Of a stretch of 64,000 nt of DNA, positions 41,872 through 51,487 are shown piece by piece (position 1 is the stretch's first letter; every line of letters begins with the position of its first letter). The translations under genes were made by a program, and so were the position numbers. Source of the stretch: JBCCDY01 sp039030555. GTDB taxonomy: Bacteria; Bacteroidota; Bacteroidia; Cytophagales; Cyclobacteriaceae. The notes under the pieces were generated by a model. The model was not told the origin of the DNA and searched no databases. It saw nothing but the letters and a program-made list of their open reading frames with translations. The DNA is taken from positions 307,757 through 371,756 of the forward strand of contig JBCCDY010000003.1 of NCBI GenBank assembly GCA_039030555.1, in the 5' to 3' direction.

Positions 41872-44800
41872 TTACTCTTTAAAAAACCTCAAGGTATTCT
41901 TTGAGCTGCCTAATCTCACGAAATAAAGCCCTGAGTCCAGTTCTCGAATATCAATTTCACGATCCGAGCTGGTCAATTCAACTGATTTGACCATGATACC
42001 AATTTCATTATAGATCAAAACTTGCTGGAAATCATCCGTTTCTATGTTGCTTAATTTGAAATGATCTCTTGCTGGATTAGGGTATAATGTAATTTCCGAT
42101 AAAGACTGCAATGAATTTGCGGCATCGATGCCTAATGAGCTAGTTCGGGTTGAAGCTGAACCACTATTTTCAACTACCTCAAATTCTATAGTATCTCTAA
42201 GAATTACATTTCCTCCGGCTTGTGGTGCATCATGAGCAGATATGACCAAAGTGTAACTGCCCAAAGGAAGGTCGAATGGTTTGTAATCACCATTAATATC
42301 GCCATTCAAAGCATAAGGTAATACATTTTCTATTTGTACTTTACTTACGGCACCGCTTAATTGAAATCTTACGCTTGCGACAGCTACGCCCGGATCATAA
42401 ATGATACTCAGACTGGATGGATTTATCGATTTATCTATCACATCGGATTCAACCAAAGCTCGTATGGTAACATCAGCTCCGGCATCCACTAAAAAGAAAC
42501 TGGTTTCTTGCGAAGGTATTGTATCGGTAGGGTCCAGTATGGTAATGATGCATTGCTCTGATACAGATCCATCGCTGAAACTAGTCACATTTATGGTGAT
42601 CTCTCCTGCAACTTCCGCAGTGAATTCGCCATCCAGAAAATCAATACCTGTTCCGGTGCTCGTGGTAAAAGCTAGCGTTTGGTTAGTTGCATTAGCTGGT
42701 AGGATTTCAACATCCAGATCTATCGTTTCGCTTATAAATAAAGGTTCGGTCGGGCAATTGATAAAATTTAGATCTGTAACCCGGATTTCGTCTACAGTAA
42801 TTTCTACCTGGTCTGTAGCTGTGCTACCCATGTCGTCAGTGACTTCCAGTGTAATGATATTGACCCCTGATGTAAGGCTTAAGGTTGGTGTTGCCCCGCT
42901 TGCGATTTCATTGTCATTTAAAGTCCATCTAAAACTTTGGATACTTCCATCCAGATCAAAGGAAGCTGATCCGTCCAGAGTGACGAGCTCGTTTCCGTTT
43001 CGGTCCTGATCAACTACAAATTGGTCGGGACCCGCGTTTGCAATAGGAGGTAAGTTCGGAGCAATAGAATCGAGAATAATAATGGAACACTGGTCGAATA
43101 CAGCTCCATCACTAAAACTGGTTACAAATATGGTGATCTCACCTACAAGCTCGGCAGTAAACTCACCACTTAAAAAATCAATTCCTATTCCGGTACTCGT
43201 AGTAAAAGCTAACGTTTGATTGGTCGCATTGGCCGGGATAATTTCGACATCCAGGTCAACCATTTCACCCAAAATCAAAGAATCGGGACAGTTGAGTAGG
43301 TTGATGTCCGTTACTACGATCTCCCCCAATTCCTCGGTAAACGTGAAATTATCAATGTTGTACAGGAATCCATTAGGGCCAACGAAATCAAGCTTTAGCG
43401 TTTGAATACCACTATCCAGAAAGACCGTAGTAGATTGTATAGAATATTCATGCCATTCGCCATTTACAGGAACAGAGACGCTTCCAATTTCGGCACCATC
43501 AATAACTAAGTCAATATCTCCTCCAGAACCTCTGCTGGATACCGAAAAATCTACTTGATAATTTCCGGCCTGGTTCACACCGATTTCATATTCTACAAAA
43601 TCACCATTTCTTATAAAACCAAGATTTTGATCGATAGGGCCAGGTGTATTCTCCGCTCTCACGCTACCAGATAAAGTATTGGCATCTTCCGCTTCAACTA
43701 GTCCTGGAATCGTAAATGTAACAAATGGCTCAACAACTGTGAAAGAGACTTCTGCTTCGCTTGAACTTCCGTCATTATCCGTAGCCACTACACGGATTGT
43801 AAAGCTACCCACATCAACGTTTTCTATAGTGAATGAGTAGGGTGTGATGGAATCTTGCGCAATAAGCGTCTGTCCATCGAAGAATAAAACCAATTCTATC
43901 GTTCCATCATTGTCTGATGCTTCTACTTCGATATTAACATCATCACCAGTTAAGAATTCAGCACCATCAACCGGTTTCTGAATGGAAACAGTCGGGGATT
44001 CATTAGCAGGAGATTGGTTAGAGGTTGTGTCTATACCAGCTAACCAGTTGAATAGATTTATGGCGTATGTTATATGGTCTAGTTTATTGAGGTCACGACC
44101 TCCTGCTCCATTCAAATTGAAGAAGGTATTACGGTCAAAATGCCCTGCCACTCTTCCCTGTTCTACTTCAGCAATAACAAGAACAGCGTCCTGAGGTGTA
44201 CTCGCTGTTGAAGGGCCTCTATTTGTTCCGATGGTTAATCTTCCGACATTTTGATTGGTAGGCACCCGAACCAAAATGGATGTGTTTACTCCTGCTATAG
44301 TCGAATCTACAACAGTGATTGGTGTGACGCCTTCGCCTCCAAAAATGCTCACATTTTCAAGTATTGGATGACCGGGATCTAAAAAGTCGGTGAGGTTATA
44401 AGTTCCCCTATCCTGATTCATTTCCCATCCTATTTCAGATAAGAAATTGTTGTCGGAATTGGAAGCATCATTCCAATCAGCCCCGAAGTTTGCATCACTG
44501 ATAAACAAAGCAGAGCCTCCGTTTTTGAGATATCCTATTACAGAATCGACAGCGGCTTCTCCATAAGTAGCATTGTTCGAGCCGAACACGATTACATCGT
44601 ATTGATCAAGGTCCATGTTTTCTAATTCAACCGGACTATCTCCGCCTGGACCTTCAATGACCTGAGTAAGTTCGTAACCTTCCGATTCAAGTAAAGCGGC
44701 GAGCTCTCCCCAGCCATGGTTTCCACCAAAGGTTTGAAAGTTGTTGATATCAGCAAGCTGTTCGTCCGAACCGCCTTCAAAAAATCCTCCTGAGCCTTCT

Positions 44801-46731
44801 CCTCCTCGAATGAAAAGTACTTGAGGTGCTGTAGGTTCGTTTATAATACTATTGTTTTGAACTAGTGCAACCCAGTCCTGATTATTATTGGGAGCTACCA
44901 GATTTGTACCTATTGACGTTGGGTTCTGCATGTTTCCGGTAATCGGATCAAACCATTGGAGCTGATAATTATCGTTTCCTGTTGGTAGGTTAATAGCAAT
45001 AGACCCCCCTGACGGCCGGTAGATTACATATATTTCTTCTTCTTTCTGAAATACATAATCCTGATTATCGGTGGTTAGTCCGTCATTGTTAACCATAGCA
45101 GTAGCGAAGCTTTGCAGATATGTATTAAAGAAATCTTTAGCTACTCTGGCATCAGCCCATTTGCTTTCCCTGGTGCGGTGATCCTGACAATCCAGGTCGT
45201 CGCACCCAGTCTGGTAGCCGTAGTAGTATTCTACCCCAGCACCTCCGGCTAACATATTTCCCCAAAGTACCTGTCTTCTTACAGCTTCCCTATTATCACT
45301 TTGACCTCTGTTTTCCGGGAGCTGATTATCAGGGTAGTCTGCATCTACATTTACGCCACTTTGTGCGCTACCTTGCTCATCATTGGCAACAACCCATTTT
45401 TTGCCTGCGTTTCTGGAATTTTGAACCCAGGTTCGGGTATCATTATGTACTTGGTTTATTCCACTTTGTAAAGAAGCACCGGTATATTCTGACTGACTTC
45501 CAGTCAGGTTATTATAACGATCTTTTTGTCCTGGATAAGTATGCATTACCCTATTATGATTGTATGGATCGATAAAAGCAAGAAACTCGGCCATAGCGAC
45601 TTCCTGGGCTCCTGTTTGTGAGTTTTCCTCACCTGTATTCCAGTTTAAAGCCAGATGGTGGCTGTATCTAGCTATAAGTTCACGGTAATACAGTTTGCGC
45701 TCCCTCCCGACATTTCCTCCATCCATACGCTGGTCATTTTCAGTTTCCTGCGTTTTGATATGGAGATACATTCCTTTTTTATCGGAGTACTCAAAAAGCT
45801 TTTCCCATTGATCCATTCGTGAAACATCAAAGCGGTCTTTATGCACTCCGCTATTCCACTGGGCATCATTACTTAGTCCATTGTATTCAGAAACAGATAC
45901 TTTTAGAAGATGTGGAAAAATATTCTTGTCATCACCAGATAAAGAGAAGGTTAGAAAGGAAAATACATTCATTCCCTGATCAGAAAGGTATTTAACCATA
46001 CCGAGAATCTCTGTTCCTTTTCCGGATTGCCATGTAAATTCAGAGGCATCGGAAGGATCATAATCCTGTTGATGTGGCGCCCAGCTTTTTCGACGGCCAC
46101 TTTTATTAGGAACATCGTCAAAATCCTCATAAGCTAGCGTATTCTCGGGAGCATCGGCACCAACTTTAAAAAACCATTCGCCTGTTTCAGGAATTTGCAG
46201 GTAATGCTCACCCACATATTGCAAACGACCTTTAGCCCGATTATCAATCCCGGTTTTGTTAGAAGTGGCTATGTTCAGTGATCCGCTAAAGCCATCAAGT
46301 CCACTCACCGAAGATCCTCCACCATTTATGGCAACATCATTTCCTTGTTTGAAGGAAACACTGTAATTCCATGCACCTTCTTCGTCGGGAGCGAAATGAA
46401 CCCGCCATTTATCTCCGGAAGTACAACTGTTTTCTGCAGCATCTCCACAGGCGGCAAAATAGCCGGGTACTACATATGTTTTACTTCCTTTAGTAAAAGT
46501 AACGTTAAGACTATAATCTGAGAATGGGTTTGGCGTTGCGGTTTCAGAAGTACTAGGCCCATCAAAGGTCAGGGTAACTTTATGCCACTTTCGCAACTCC
46601 CCCTCAATAATAGGAGACTGTGCATTAAGCTGCAGAAATGGATAATTCAGTAAACAAAGGAAAAAGAGGAAACGAGCACCTTTATAAAGGAAAGGGCACA
46701 GTTCTCCTACGGTGTAATCTGTAGGTTTCAT
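41872..46731 (-). CDS. Multidomain T9SS-secreted glycoside hydrolase (DUF5060/DUF4038-like)
   Basis: A 1619-residue exported protein. Domains in order: signal peptide (to about 37); DUF5060-type beta-sandwich (40-155); TIM-barrel hydrolase (165-545); beta-domain similar to the collagen-binding-like C-domain of these hydrolases (545-632); ThuA/DUF4350-like glutamine-amidotransferase fold (636-900, DVIVFGSNNATYG); Ig-like (911-1000); CBM6-like (1005-1133); Big-type repeat A (1137-1221); PKD (1226-1315); repeat B (1315-1400); an unnamed beta-domain; and a T9SS type A sorting domain (about 1545-1619, LYPNPARDHF). Likely catalytic acids are E368 or E369 in NWNTGEEN and E452 in VVANDEQG. It should act on polysaccharide outside the cell; the substrate is unknown. 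No SusCD pair is adjacent. Confidence 0.83.
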   Translation of the reverse strand: MKPTDYTVGELCPFLYKGARFLFFLCLLNYPFLQLNAQSPIIEGELRKWHKVTLTFDGPSTSETATPNPFSDYSLNVTFTKGSKTYVVPGYFAACGDAAENSCTSGDKWRVHFAPDEEGAWNYSVSFKQGNDVAINGGGSSVSGLDGFSGSLNIATSNKTGIDNRAKGRLQYVGEHYLQIPETGEWFFKVGADAPENTLAYEDFDDVPNKSGRRKSWAPHQQDYDPSDASEFTWQSGKGTEILGMVKYLSDQGMNVFSFLTFSLSGDDKNIFPHLLKVSVSEYNGLSNDAQWNSGVHKDRFDVSRMDQWEKLFEYSDKKGMYLHIKTQETENDQRMDGGNVGRERKLYYRELIARYSHHLALNWNTGEENSQTGAQEVAMAEFLAFIDPYNHNRVMHTYPGQKDRYNNLTGSQSEYTGASLQSGINQVHNDTRTWVQNSRNAGKKWVVANDEQGSAQSGVNVDADYPDNQLPENRGQSDNREAVRRQVLWGNMLAGGAGVEYYYGYQTGCDDLDCQDHRTRESKWADARVAKDFFNTYLQSFATAMVNNDGLTTDNQDYVFQKEEEIYVIYRPSGGSIAINLPTGNDNYQLQWFDPITGNMQNPTSIGTNLVAPNNNQDWVALVQNNSIINEPTAPQVLFIRGGEGSGGFFEGGSDEQLADINNFQTFGGNHGWGELAALLESEGYELTQVIEGPGGDSPVELENMDLDQYDVIVFGSNNATYGEAAVDSVIGYLKNGGSALFISDANFGADWNDASNSDNNFLSEIGWEMNQDRGTYNLTDFLDPGHPILENVSIFGGEGVTPITVVDSTIAGVNTSILVRVPTNQNVGRLTIGTNRGPSTASTPQDAVLVIAEVEQGRVAGHFDRNTFFNLNGAGGRDLNKLDHITYAINLFNWLAGIDTTSNQSPANESPTVSIQKPVDGAEFLTGDDVNIEVEASDNDGTIELVLFFDGQTLIAQDSITPYSFTIENVDVGSFTIRVVATDNDGSSSEAEVSFTVVEPFVTFTIPGLVEAEDANTLSGSVRAENTPGPIDQNLGFIRNGDFVEYEIGVNQAGNYQVDFSVSSRGSGGDIDLVIDGAEIGSVSVPVNGEWHEYSIQSTTVFLDSGIQTLKLDFVGPNGFLYNIDNFTFTEELGEIVVTDINLLNCPDSLILGEMVDLDVEIIPANATNQTLAFTTSTGIGIDFLSGEFTAELVGEITIFVTSFSDGAVFDQCSIIILDSIAPNLPPIANAGPDQFVVDQDRNGNELVTLDGSASFDLDGSIQSFRWTLNDNEIASGATPTLSLTSGVNIITLEVTDDMGSTATDQVEITVDEIRVTDLNFINCPTEPLFISETIDLDVEILPANATNQTLAFTTSTGTGIDFLDGEFTAEVAGEITINVTSFSDGSVSEQCIITILDPTDTIPSQETSFFLVDAGADVTIRALVESDVIDKSINPSSLSIIYDPGVAVASVRFQLSGAVSKVQIENVLPYALNGDINGDYKPFDLPLGSYTLVISAHDAPQAGGNVILRDTIEFEVVENSGSASTRTSSLGIDAANSLQSLSEITLYPNPARDHFKLSNIETDDFQQVLIYNEIGIMVKSVELTSSDREIDIRELDSGLYFVRLGSSKNTLRFFKE
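42532..42789 (-). repeat. Big-like domain repeat, copy B, in the hydrolase gene
   Basis: Encodes residues about 1315-1400. It shares PANATNQTLAFTTSTG and GEITI-VTSFSDG with copy A and is clearly similar at DNA level, pointing to tandem duplication with the PKD domain between the copies. Confidence 0.8.
43069..43323 (-). repeat. Big-like domain repeat, copy A, in the hydrolase gene
   Basis: Encodes residues about 1137-1221 and pairs with copy B. Each copy starts with a V-TD-N-NCP segment and ends in QC-I-ILD. The DNA differs mainly at third codon positions. Confidence 0.8.
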
Positions 46732-47067
46732 AACATGTTAATTTTGTTTTGGTATTGAAAAGCTATGTAGATTATTAATTCTAAACCCTTGAATATTCGA
46801 AAGGATGTTACAGTTTTTTATTTTACCGAAATGTAAAGTTTCATCTAGGGAGATGGAGGAAGAATAAATTAATCGTGTCCAATTATCAGATCATGTAATT
46901 ATCTGGTTTACAGATATATAAAAGAAATCAGGATTTTAATAGTTCAACTTTCAATCAGAGCTAAGGCACGAAATCAATTTATAACCTAGGCTATTTTTTA
47001 TTTACGACTGAAATCTTTAGCAGGAACTTACATGAACGACTATATAAAAGACAGCATAATTGGAATC
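46732..47067. other. Gene-free 336-base stretch between meaB and the hydrolase gene
   Basis: AT-rich, with no open frame longer than a few codons, no RNA signature and no convincing terminator after meaB. It probably holds the hydrolase promoter and leader. AATTATC occurs twice close together around 46880-46905, without clear meaning. Confidence 0.5.
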
Positions 47068-48063
47068 TTAAGCTTCTTTCATGAATAGAGCTAGGAGCTT
47101 TTTAGCAGCGGTTAATGCACTGAGCTCACCATTTTCAACCTGCAACTCTGTATTTTCAAGCTCTTTCTTGATTTCCTGACTCGAATAAAACTCTTCTTTT
47201 AAAACAGATTGTATGGTGTTGTGCATCCATTGGAGCGCCTGGTTCTTCCTGTTTTTAATGAGCCAATCATTTGCCAGCATCTGTTTTTTGAAATTATCTA
47301 TGTTATCCCAGATGGATTCGATATTAGTACCCTTAAGTGCTGAACAGACTTCAACATCCGTTAACCAGTTATTCTCTTTAGGTGGAAAAAAATGAAGTGC
47401 TGATTTCAGTTCAGTTTTGGTTCTTTGCGCTTTTTCTAAATTATTTCCGTCTGCTTTGGTAATGGCAATCATATCGGCCATTTCCATAATTCCCCTTTTT
47501 ATACCTTGTAAATCATCTCCGGCTCCTGTAATCATAAGCAGAAGAAAAAAATCAACCATTCCTTTAACGACCGTTTCGGATTGCCCAACGCCAACGGTCT
47601 CTACTAAAACGATTTCAAAGCCTGCCGCTTCACACAATCTGATTATTTCGTACGTTTTTGCACCCACACCACCTAAGGAATTTCCAGTGGCCGATGGCCT
47701 GATAAAAGCACGAGGATTTTTACTTAAGCGTTCCATCCGGGTTTTATCCCCGAGAATACTCCCTTTCGATATTTGACTGGAAGGATCTATACTTAAGACA
47801 GCAGTTTTTTTGTTTAGCTTATTGGTAAGGTACGAGCCAAAACTTTCTATAAAGGTACTTTTTCCAACTCCCGGAACTCCTGTAATACCTATTCTAACAG
47901 ATGAAGTTTTATTAGTAACAATAGAATCTAAAATTTCCTTAGATAATTCCTGATCTTCCTTTCTTTTGCTTTCAATGAGTGTAATTGCACGACTAAGAAT
48001 AAGTCGATTACCATTTTCAATCCCATCTAGGTATTCACTCTTATGAAGTCTTTTAGTAGGCAT
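47068..48063 (-). CDS. meaB: Methylmalonyl-CoA mutase-associated GTPase MeaB
   Basis: A 331-residue G3E GTPase that protects and reloads B12-dependent methylmalonyl-CoA mutase. The P-loop GVPGVGKST is at 62-70, the Mg-binding switch SIDPSSQISKGSILGDKTRM follows near 96-115, the Walker B-like LVETVGVGQSE near 155-165, and the base-recognition ITKADG near 200. The older name ArgK refers to the same family. It lies in the same orientation as mutA-mutB, which are 8 kb upstream, with the CHASE2/CHAT locus between. A divergent promoter region of 182 bases separates it from the CHASE2 gene. Confidence 0.93.
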   Translation of the reverse strand: MPTKRLHKSEYLDGIENGNRLILSRAITLIESKRKEDQELSKEILDSIVTNKTSSVRIGITGVPGVGKSTFIESFGSYLTNKLNKKTAVLSIDPSSQISKGSILGDKTRMERLSKNPRAFIRPSATGNSLGGVGAKTYEIIRLCEAAGFEIVLVETVGVGQSETVVKGMVDFFLLLMITGAGDDLQGIKRGIMEMADMIAITKADGNNLEKAQRTKTELKSALHFFPPKENNWLTDVEVCSALKGTNIESIWDNIDNFKKQMLANDWLIKNRKNQALQWMHNTIQSVLKEEFYSSQEIKKELENTELQVENGELSALTAAKKLLALFMKEA

Positions 48064-48245
48064 AATCAGTAAGAAGGGAAAGCATATAAACCTCTGTTGT
48101 GATATCTATTTCACCTTCCTAATTAATATTTTTTATTTTAGTTCTAAATCTAATTGATACTTGCGAGAGAAAAAACGTCTGGAAAGCCAATATAATCTTC
48201 GATATACAATCTTAATAAGCTCAAAATAAACCTAACCGAACTTTT

Positions 48246-49535
48246 ATGAAATTCAGTATTAAAGATGGAAAAGGCCAACTTAAACTATGGATAGATGGAA
48301 TACTGGCAACAGCCTTTATCTTTTTTATGATCTTTGGCATTTTTAGTCTGTCAGCCTTCAGAATCTTCGATGTATTGGATCCGGTAGGAGATGCCTTATC
48401 GGATTTCGAATTTACAGACTATGTCTTTTCTCAGTTAAGAACCGAGCCTCCTGCCGATACAAATGTAGTGCTGGTTAACTTTGGCCCACCTGAGGGAGGA
48501 AGAGGATTAATAGCTGAAGTGGTTAGGATAGTTGGTAAATACGATCCGGCAGCCGTAGGGATTGACTCCTTTTTCCCGGTTCTCAAGGAAGAGGACCCGG
48601 TAGCGGATAGCCTTTTATCAAAGGTCTTAAGTAATATTGATAATCTGGTTATGGTAAGTAGAGTGGAAGGATATGACGAGTCTACGGATACTTTTGAAGA
48701 GTTTTTTTATTCGCACGATACCTTCTTAATCAATGCTAAGACCGCAATAGCCAACCTTGAAACCAATGCTGCTCATCAGGAGGATATGAAGGTTGTGAGG
48801 AGATTTCCACCGAAAAGAACCGTAAATGGATTAGAGGAAATAGCTTTTGGAGCACAACTTGCCAGTTATATAGCGCCTAAAAAAGTAGAGAAATTTTTGG
48901 GACGTGATAATGAGTACGAGGTTATTAATTTCAGAGGGAATATTGTAGACCCCTACCAGGCAGGTGCAGCACAATATGGAGGTCGTTTTTTTGCGCTTGA
49001 TTACGTAGACATACTCACTGAAAACTTTACTGAAGATCTTTTAAAAGATAAAATTGTAATTATAGGTTATCTGGGTAATAACCTTTTCGATACATCATGG
49101 GATGATAAATTTTATACCCCGATTAATAAAAAGCCGGCAGGAAGAGCTAATCCGGACATGTATGGGCCTGTGGTTCATGCTAACATAGCTGCAATGATTT
49201 TAAATGAAGATTATGTGGGGAATATGTCTCAGGAACAGGGAGTGATTTTTGCTATTATTTTATGTTTTATTAACGTTCTCTTGTTTTTACAGATTTACAG
49301 GAAACTCCCAAAATGGTACGATGGCATTACTAAGGTCATTCAATTGATCGAAGCTCTATTGATTGTTCTGATCATTGTCTATGCTTTTCATGTATTCAGT
49401 TTGAAACTTGATTTAACATTGGCGATAGTGGCTATATTACTGTCTGGAGATCTTATTGAGGTATATAATGGCGTTTTAAAGAACCTATTTAATAAGGAAC
49501 AGAGAAGGCTTCTTTTCAAGCCAAGATCAAATTAA
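48246..49535 (+). CDS. CHASE2-domain membrane sensor without output domain
   Basis: A 429-residue protein: one N-terminal transmembrane helix (about 16-36), an extracytoplasmic CHASE2 sensor (about 55-315) and three C-terminal helices (about 330-350, 365-385, 388-405), then a short basic tail. CHASE2-type features are VVLVNFGPPEGGRGLIAEVV, PAAVGIDSFFPVL, RFFALDYVDIL, DKIVIIGYLG and GPVVHANIAAMIL. CHASE2 proteins usually carry a kinase, cyclase or similar output; here there is none, so signalling must go through a partner. The downstream small ORF and FecR-like gene are probably in the same transcript. Ligand unknown. Confidence 0.88.
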   Translation: MKFSIKDGKGQLKLWIDGILATAFIFFMIFGIFSLSAFRIFDVLDPVGDALSDFEFTDYVFSQLRTEPPADTNVVLVNFGPPEGGRGLIAEVVRIVGKYDPAAVGIDSFFPVLKEEDPVADSLLSKVLSNIDNLVMVSRVEGYDESTDTFEEFFYSHDTFLINAKTAIANLETNAAHQEDMKVVRRFPPKRTVNGLEEIAFGAQLASYIAPKKVEKFLGRDNEYEVINFRGNIVDPYQAGAAQYGGRFFALDYVDILTENFTEDLLKDKIVIIGYLGNNLFDTSWDDKFYTPINKKPAGRANPDMYGPVVHANIAAMILNEDYVGNMSQEQGVIFAIILCFINVLLFLQIYRKLPKWYDGITKVIQLIEALLIVLIIVYAFHVFSLKLDLTLAIVAILLSGDLIEVYNGVLKNLFNKEQRRLLFKPRSN

Positions 49536-49594
49536 ATAGAAATATTTAAAGAATTATTTGCATTAAGGTTACCTTTTATTTGTGAAAAGTATAT

Positions 49595-49753
49595 ATGTGT
49601 AAATATGAAAAATCAATGAAAAAGTTTCACTTATACAATATGTTGATTAAATTTGAAGAGGTTACCAAAAGGAGTTTGGTGATATTAAGAGGAGATCAAC
49701 AGCTTTTGAATAGAGATCTAGCATTGAAATTTTTAGAAAGAAATAATTATTAA
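49595..49753 (+). CDS. Small 52-residue protein between CHASE2 and FecR-like genes
   Basis: A short open frame from ATG 49595 to TAA 49753 fills most of the gap between its neighbours. The product starts MCKYEKSMKKFHLYNML and continues KFEEVTKRSLVILRGDQQ, ending LALKFLERNNY. It is basic and predicted helical, with no signal peptide or membrane helix. It lies on the operon strand, stops 17 bases before the next ATG and uses ordinary codons. Internal ATGs at 49616 and 49640 are alternatives. I recognise no family; an HTH-like or partner-binding peptide is conceivable. It may also be chance. Confidence 0.5.
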   Translation: MCKYEKSMKKFHLYNMLIKFEEVTKRSLVILRGDQQLLNRDLALKFLERNNY

Positions 49754-49770
49754 CAATCAAATTAAGTAAG

Positions 49771-50667
49771 ATGAAAACCCTTTATTCCATTCTTTTTACG
49801 CTTGTCATGTTTGCGTGGAATACTGCGAACGCACAGAATTATGTGTTCAAAGTATTGGCAAATAGAGGCGAAAGCCAAGTAAAAACAGACGGTTCTTGGA
49901 AACCGGTTAAAACAGGTTCAACATTAAACAATGGAGATGAACTTAAAGTAACAGAAGATGCTTACATCGGTCTAGTACACAAAACTGGTAAGACGTATGA
50001 ATTAAAGAATGCTGGTTTAGTAGATATAAATGAATTGGCTTCTAATTTGAACTCAAGCTCTTCAAGTGTAGCCAGCAAGTATGCTGATTTCGTTCTTAAC
50101 AAAATGACTGCTAGTAATGGTGGTAATTTAACAGCAACAGGAGCTGTAACTCGAGCTGTAGATGGACAAACTCCATTAAAGGTATTTACACCTAGTACAG
50201 TAGAGGTATTGAATCCTGAGGCTAAGATCAGCTGGAGTAATGTTGAAGATAATGCTACTTATGTAGTTACTTTAAAAAATATGTTCGATGAAGTGATCAT
50301 GGAAGAAGAAACTCAGAAAACTGCTATCGATCTTAATTTTGAAACTCCTGGCTTGAAAGATGAGCGTTTAGTGATTATGAATGTTAGCTTGAAAGGTAGT
50401 GAAGATATTAAGTCGGGTGATATAGGAATCCAAAGATTAGCTGGTGAAGATGCTAAGCCCGTAATGGATGAATTAGAAGGTCTTAAAGCTGAAACTACTG
50501 ATGGAACTGCGATGAGCTACTTGGTTCTTGCATCATTTTATGAAAACAACAATCTATTAGTAGATGCTTTGACTTCTTATGAAAAAGCGATTGAAATTTC
50601 TCCTGATGTAGAAGATTTCGTGATCATGAGAAATAATTTCATTGAAAGAAATAATTTGAACAAGTAA
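49771..50667 (+). CDS. Exported FecR-like/beta-sandwich protein with C-terminal TPR-like helices
   Basis: A 298-residue exported protein with signal peptide (about 1-21, ending NANA). Residues about 26-95 resemble a FecR-type domain (VLANRGESQVKTDGSWKPV, LNNGDELKVTEDAYIGLVH). A Ser-rich linker leads to a beta-rich domain (about 140-225, with AKISWSNVEDNATYVVTLKN) and a helical C-terminus that reads as one or two TPR-like hairpins (LLVDALTSYEKAIEISPDVE). The layout recalls DUF928-type proteins found next to CHASE2 and CHAT genes in cyanobacteria, but homology is not shown. A terminator follows 23 bases after the stop. Confidence 0.7.
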   Translation: MKTLYSILFTLVMFAWNTANAQNYVFKVLANRGESQVKTDGSWKPVKTGSTLNNGDELKVTEDAYIGLVHKTGKTYELKNAGLVDINELASNLNSSSSSVASKYADFVLNKMTASNGGNLTATGAVTRAVDGQTPLKVFTPSTVEVLNPEAKISWSNVEDNATYVVTLKNMFDEVIMEEETQKTAIDLNFETPGLKDERLVIMNVSLKGSEDIKSGDIGIQRLAGEDAKPVMDELEGLKAETTDGTAMSYLVLASFYENNNLLVDALTSYEKAIEISPDVEDFVIMRNNFIERNNLNK

Positions 50668-50690
50668 GTTTTAGGTTGCTATATATTGAA

Positions 50691-50718
50691 GGGTGGAGCT
50701 TTGCTTCACCCTTTTTTT
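50691..50718 (+). terminator. Intrinsic terminator after the FecR-like gene
   Basis: GGGTGGAGC (50691-50699) pairs with GCTTCACCC (50703-50711) with one G-U pair and a 3-base loop, followed by seven T (50712-50718). Confidence 0.9.
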
Positions 50719-50731
50719 ATGCCTTTATATT

Positions 50732-51487
50732 TCATCTAACTATAAAATTCACTTTATCCACTCCTGTATTACCTGTTTCTTTTTGATAAGCAGATACCGT
50801 AATTTGATAAAGTCCGGCCTCACTAAATTCCAGATCAGCTTCGAAGGTGTTTACCTTTTCGGTGATTTCCATTGGGATGGTTTCTATTATTTTCCCTGAT
50901 CTACCAATTGTCGCTTCCACTTCAATCTTGTTTGAATCCCATAAACCTCCTTCTGAAATTGTACAACCGCACATCATAACGACATTTGCTCTTATCGTGA
51001 GGTTTTGATTTTCTATACTTATGCTTTCATGAGTTTGAGGAGAAAGAATATTTACTACGAATCCAGGTATCTCCAGAATTAAACCTTCTCCTACTATGTC
51101 TTTCCCTGGTATCAGCCATAACTGAGTTGAGGCTGAAACAGAAGCTTGTTTTTGATTGAAAGGGGCTATGGCTTCTACTTCAATAAGTAAAGGCTCCTCA
51201 AGATCAATAGTCGTTTCAAACTTAGCAGTTGCTTCATCTGTGATTGGAGTATATCTTTTATGTGGTTCTCTTATGATAAGCTGAGTATTTCCTGTACTTC
51301 CTTCTGTAAGCCCCTGTGATAATACCTCGCCGCTAACGACATCGCGAATAATGATTTTGGCACCTCCAATAGATGAGCCTATAAATTTAGCGTCTTTCGC
51401 TTTGGCCCGCACGATCAGTTTAGTGGGAGTAGATAAGGCAACTGAATAAAAAAGACCGCTTAGAATAATTGAGATCAATAGTTTCAT
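50732..51487 (-). CDS. Secreted Ig-like beta-sandwich protein of unknown function
   Basis: A 251-residue exported protein (signal peptide about 1-19). It reads as two beta-sandwich domains: about 22-110 (KLIVRAKAKDAKFIGSSIGG and EEPLLIEVEAIAPF) and about 143-251 (VVNILSPQTHESISI and AGLYQITVSAYQKETG). A striking VVMMCGCTISEGGLWDS at 169-185 carries two cysteines in CxC, possibly metal-binding or redox-active. I recognise no named family. It is the second gene of a unit led by the CHAT-protease gene (120 bases apart) and converges on the FecR-like gene across a terminator, so it may be the protease's partner or substrate. Confidence 0.7.
   Translation of the reverse strand: MKLLISIILSGLFYSVALSTPTKLIVRAKAKDAKFIGSSIGGAKIIIRDVVSGEVLSQGLTEGSTGNTQLIIREPHKRYTPITDEATAKFETTIDLEEPLLIEVEAIAPFNQKQASVSASTQLWLIPGKDIVGEGLILEIPGFVVNILSPQTHESISIENQNLTIRANVVMMCGCTISEGGLWDSNKIEVEATIGRSGKIIETIPMEITEKVNTFEADLEFSEAGLYQITVSAYQKETGNTGVDKVNFIVR

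Noticed and set aside
42401..43009. 202-codon open frame on the plus strand inside the hydrolase gene
   Set aside because: It is antisense to the Big/PKD repeats, has no family features, and its length follows from the codon bias of the real gene.
46870..46910. Repeated AATTATC near 46880-46905 as an operator or riboswitch
   Set aside because: Arms are short and imperfect and no known RNA or protein-binding motif is matched.
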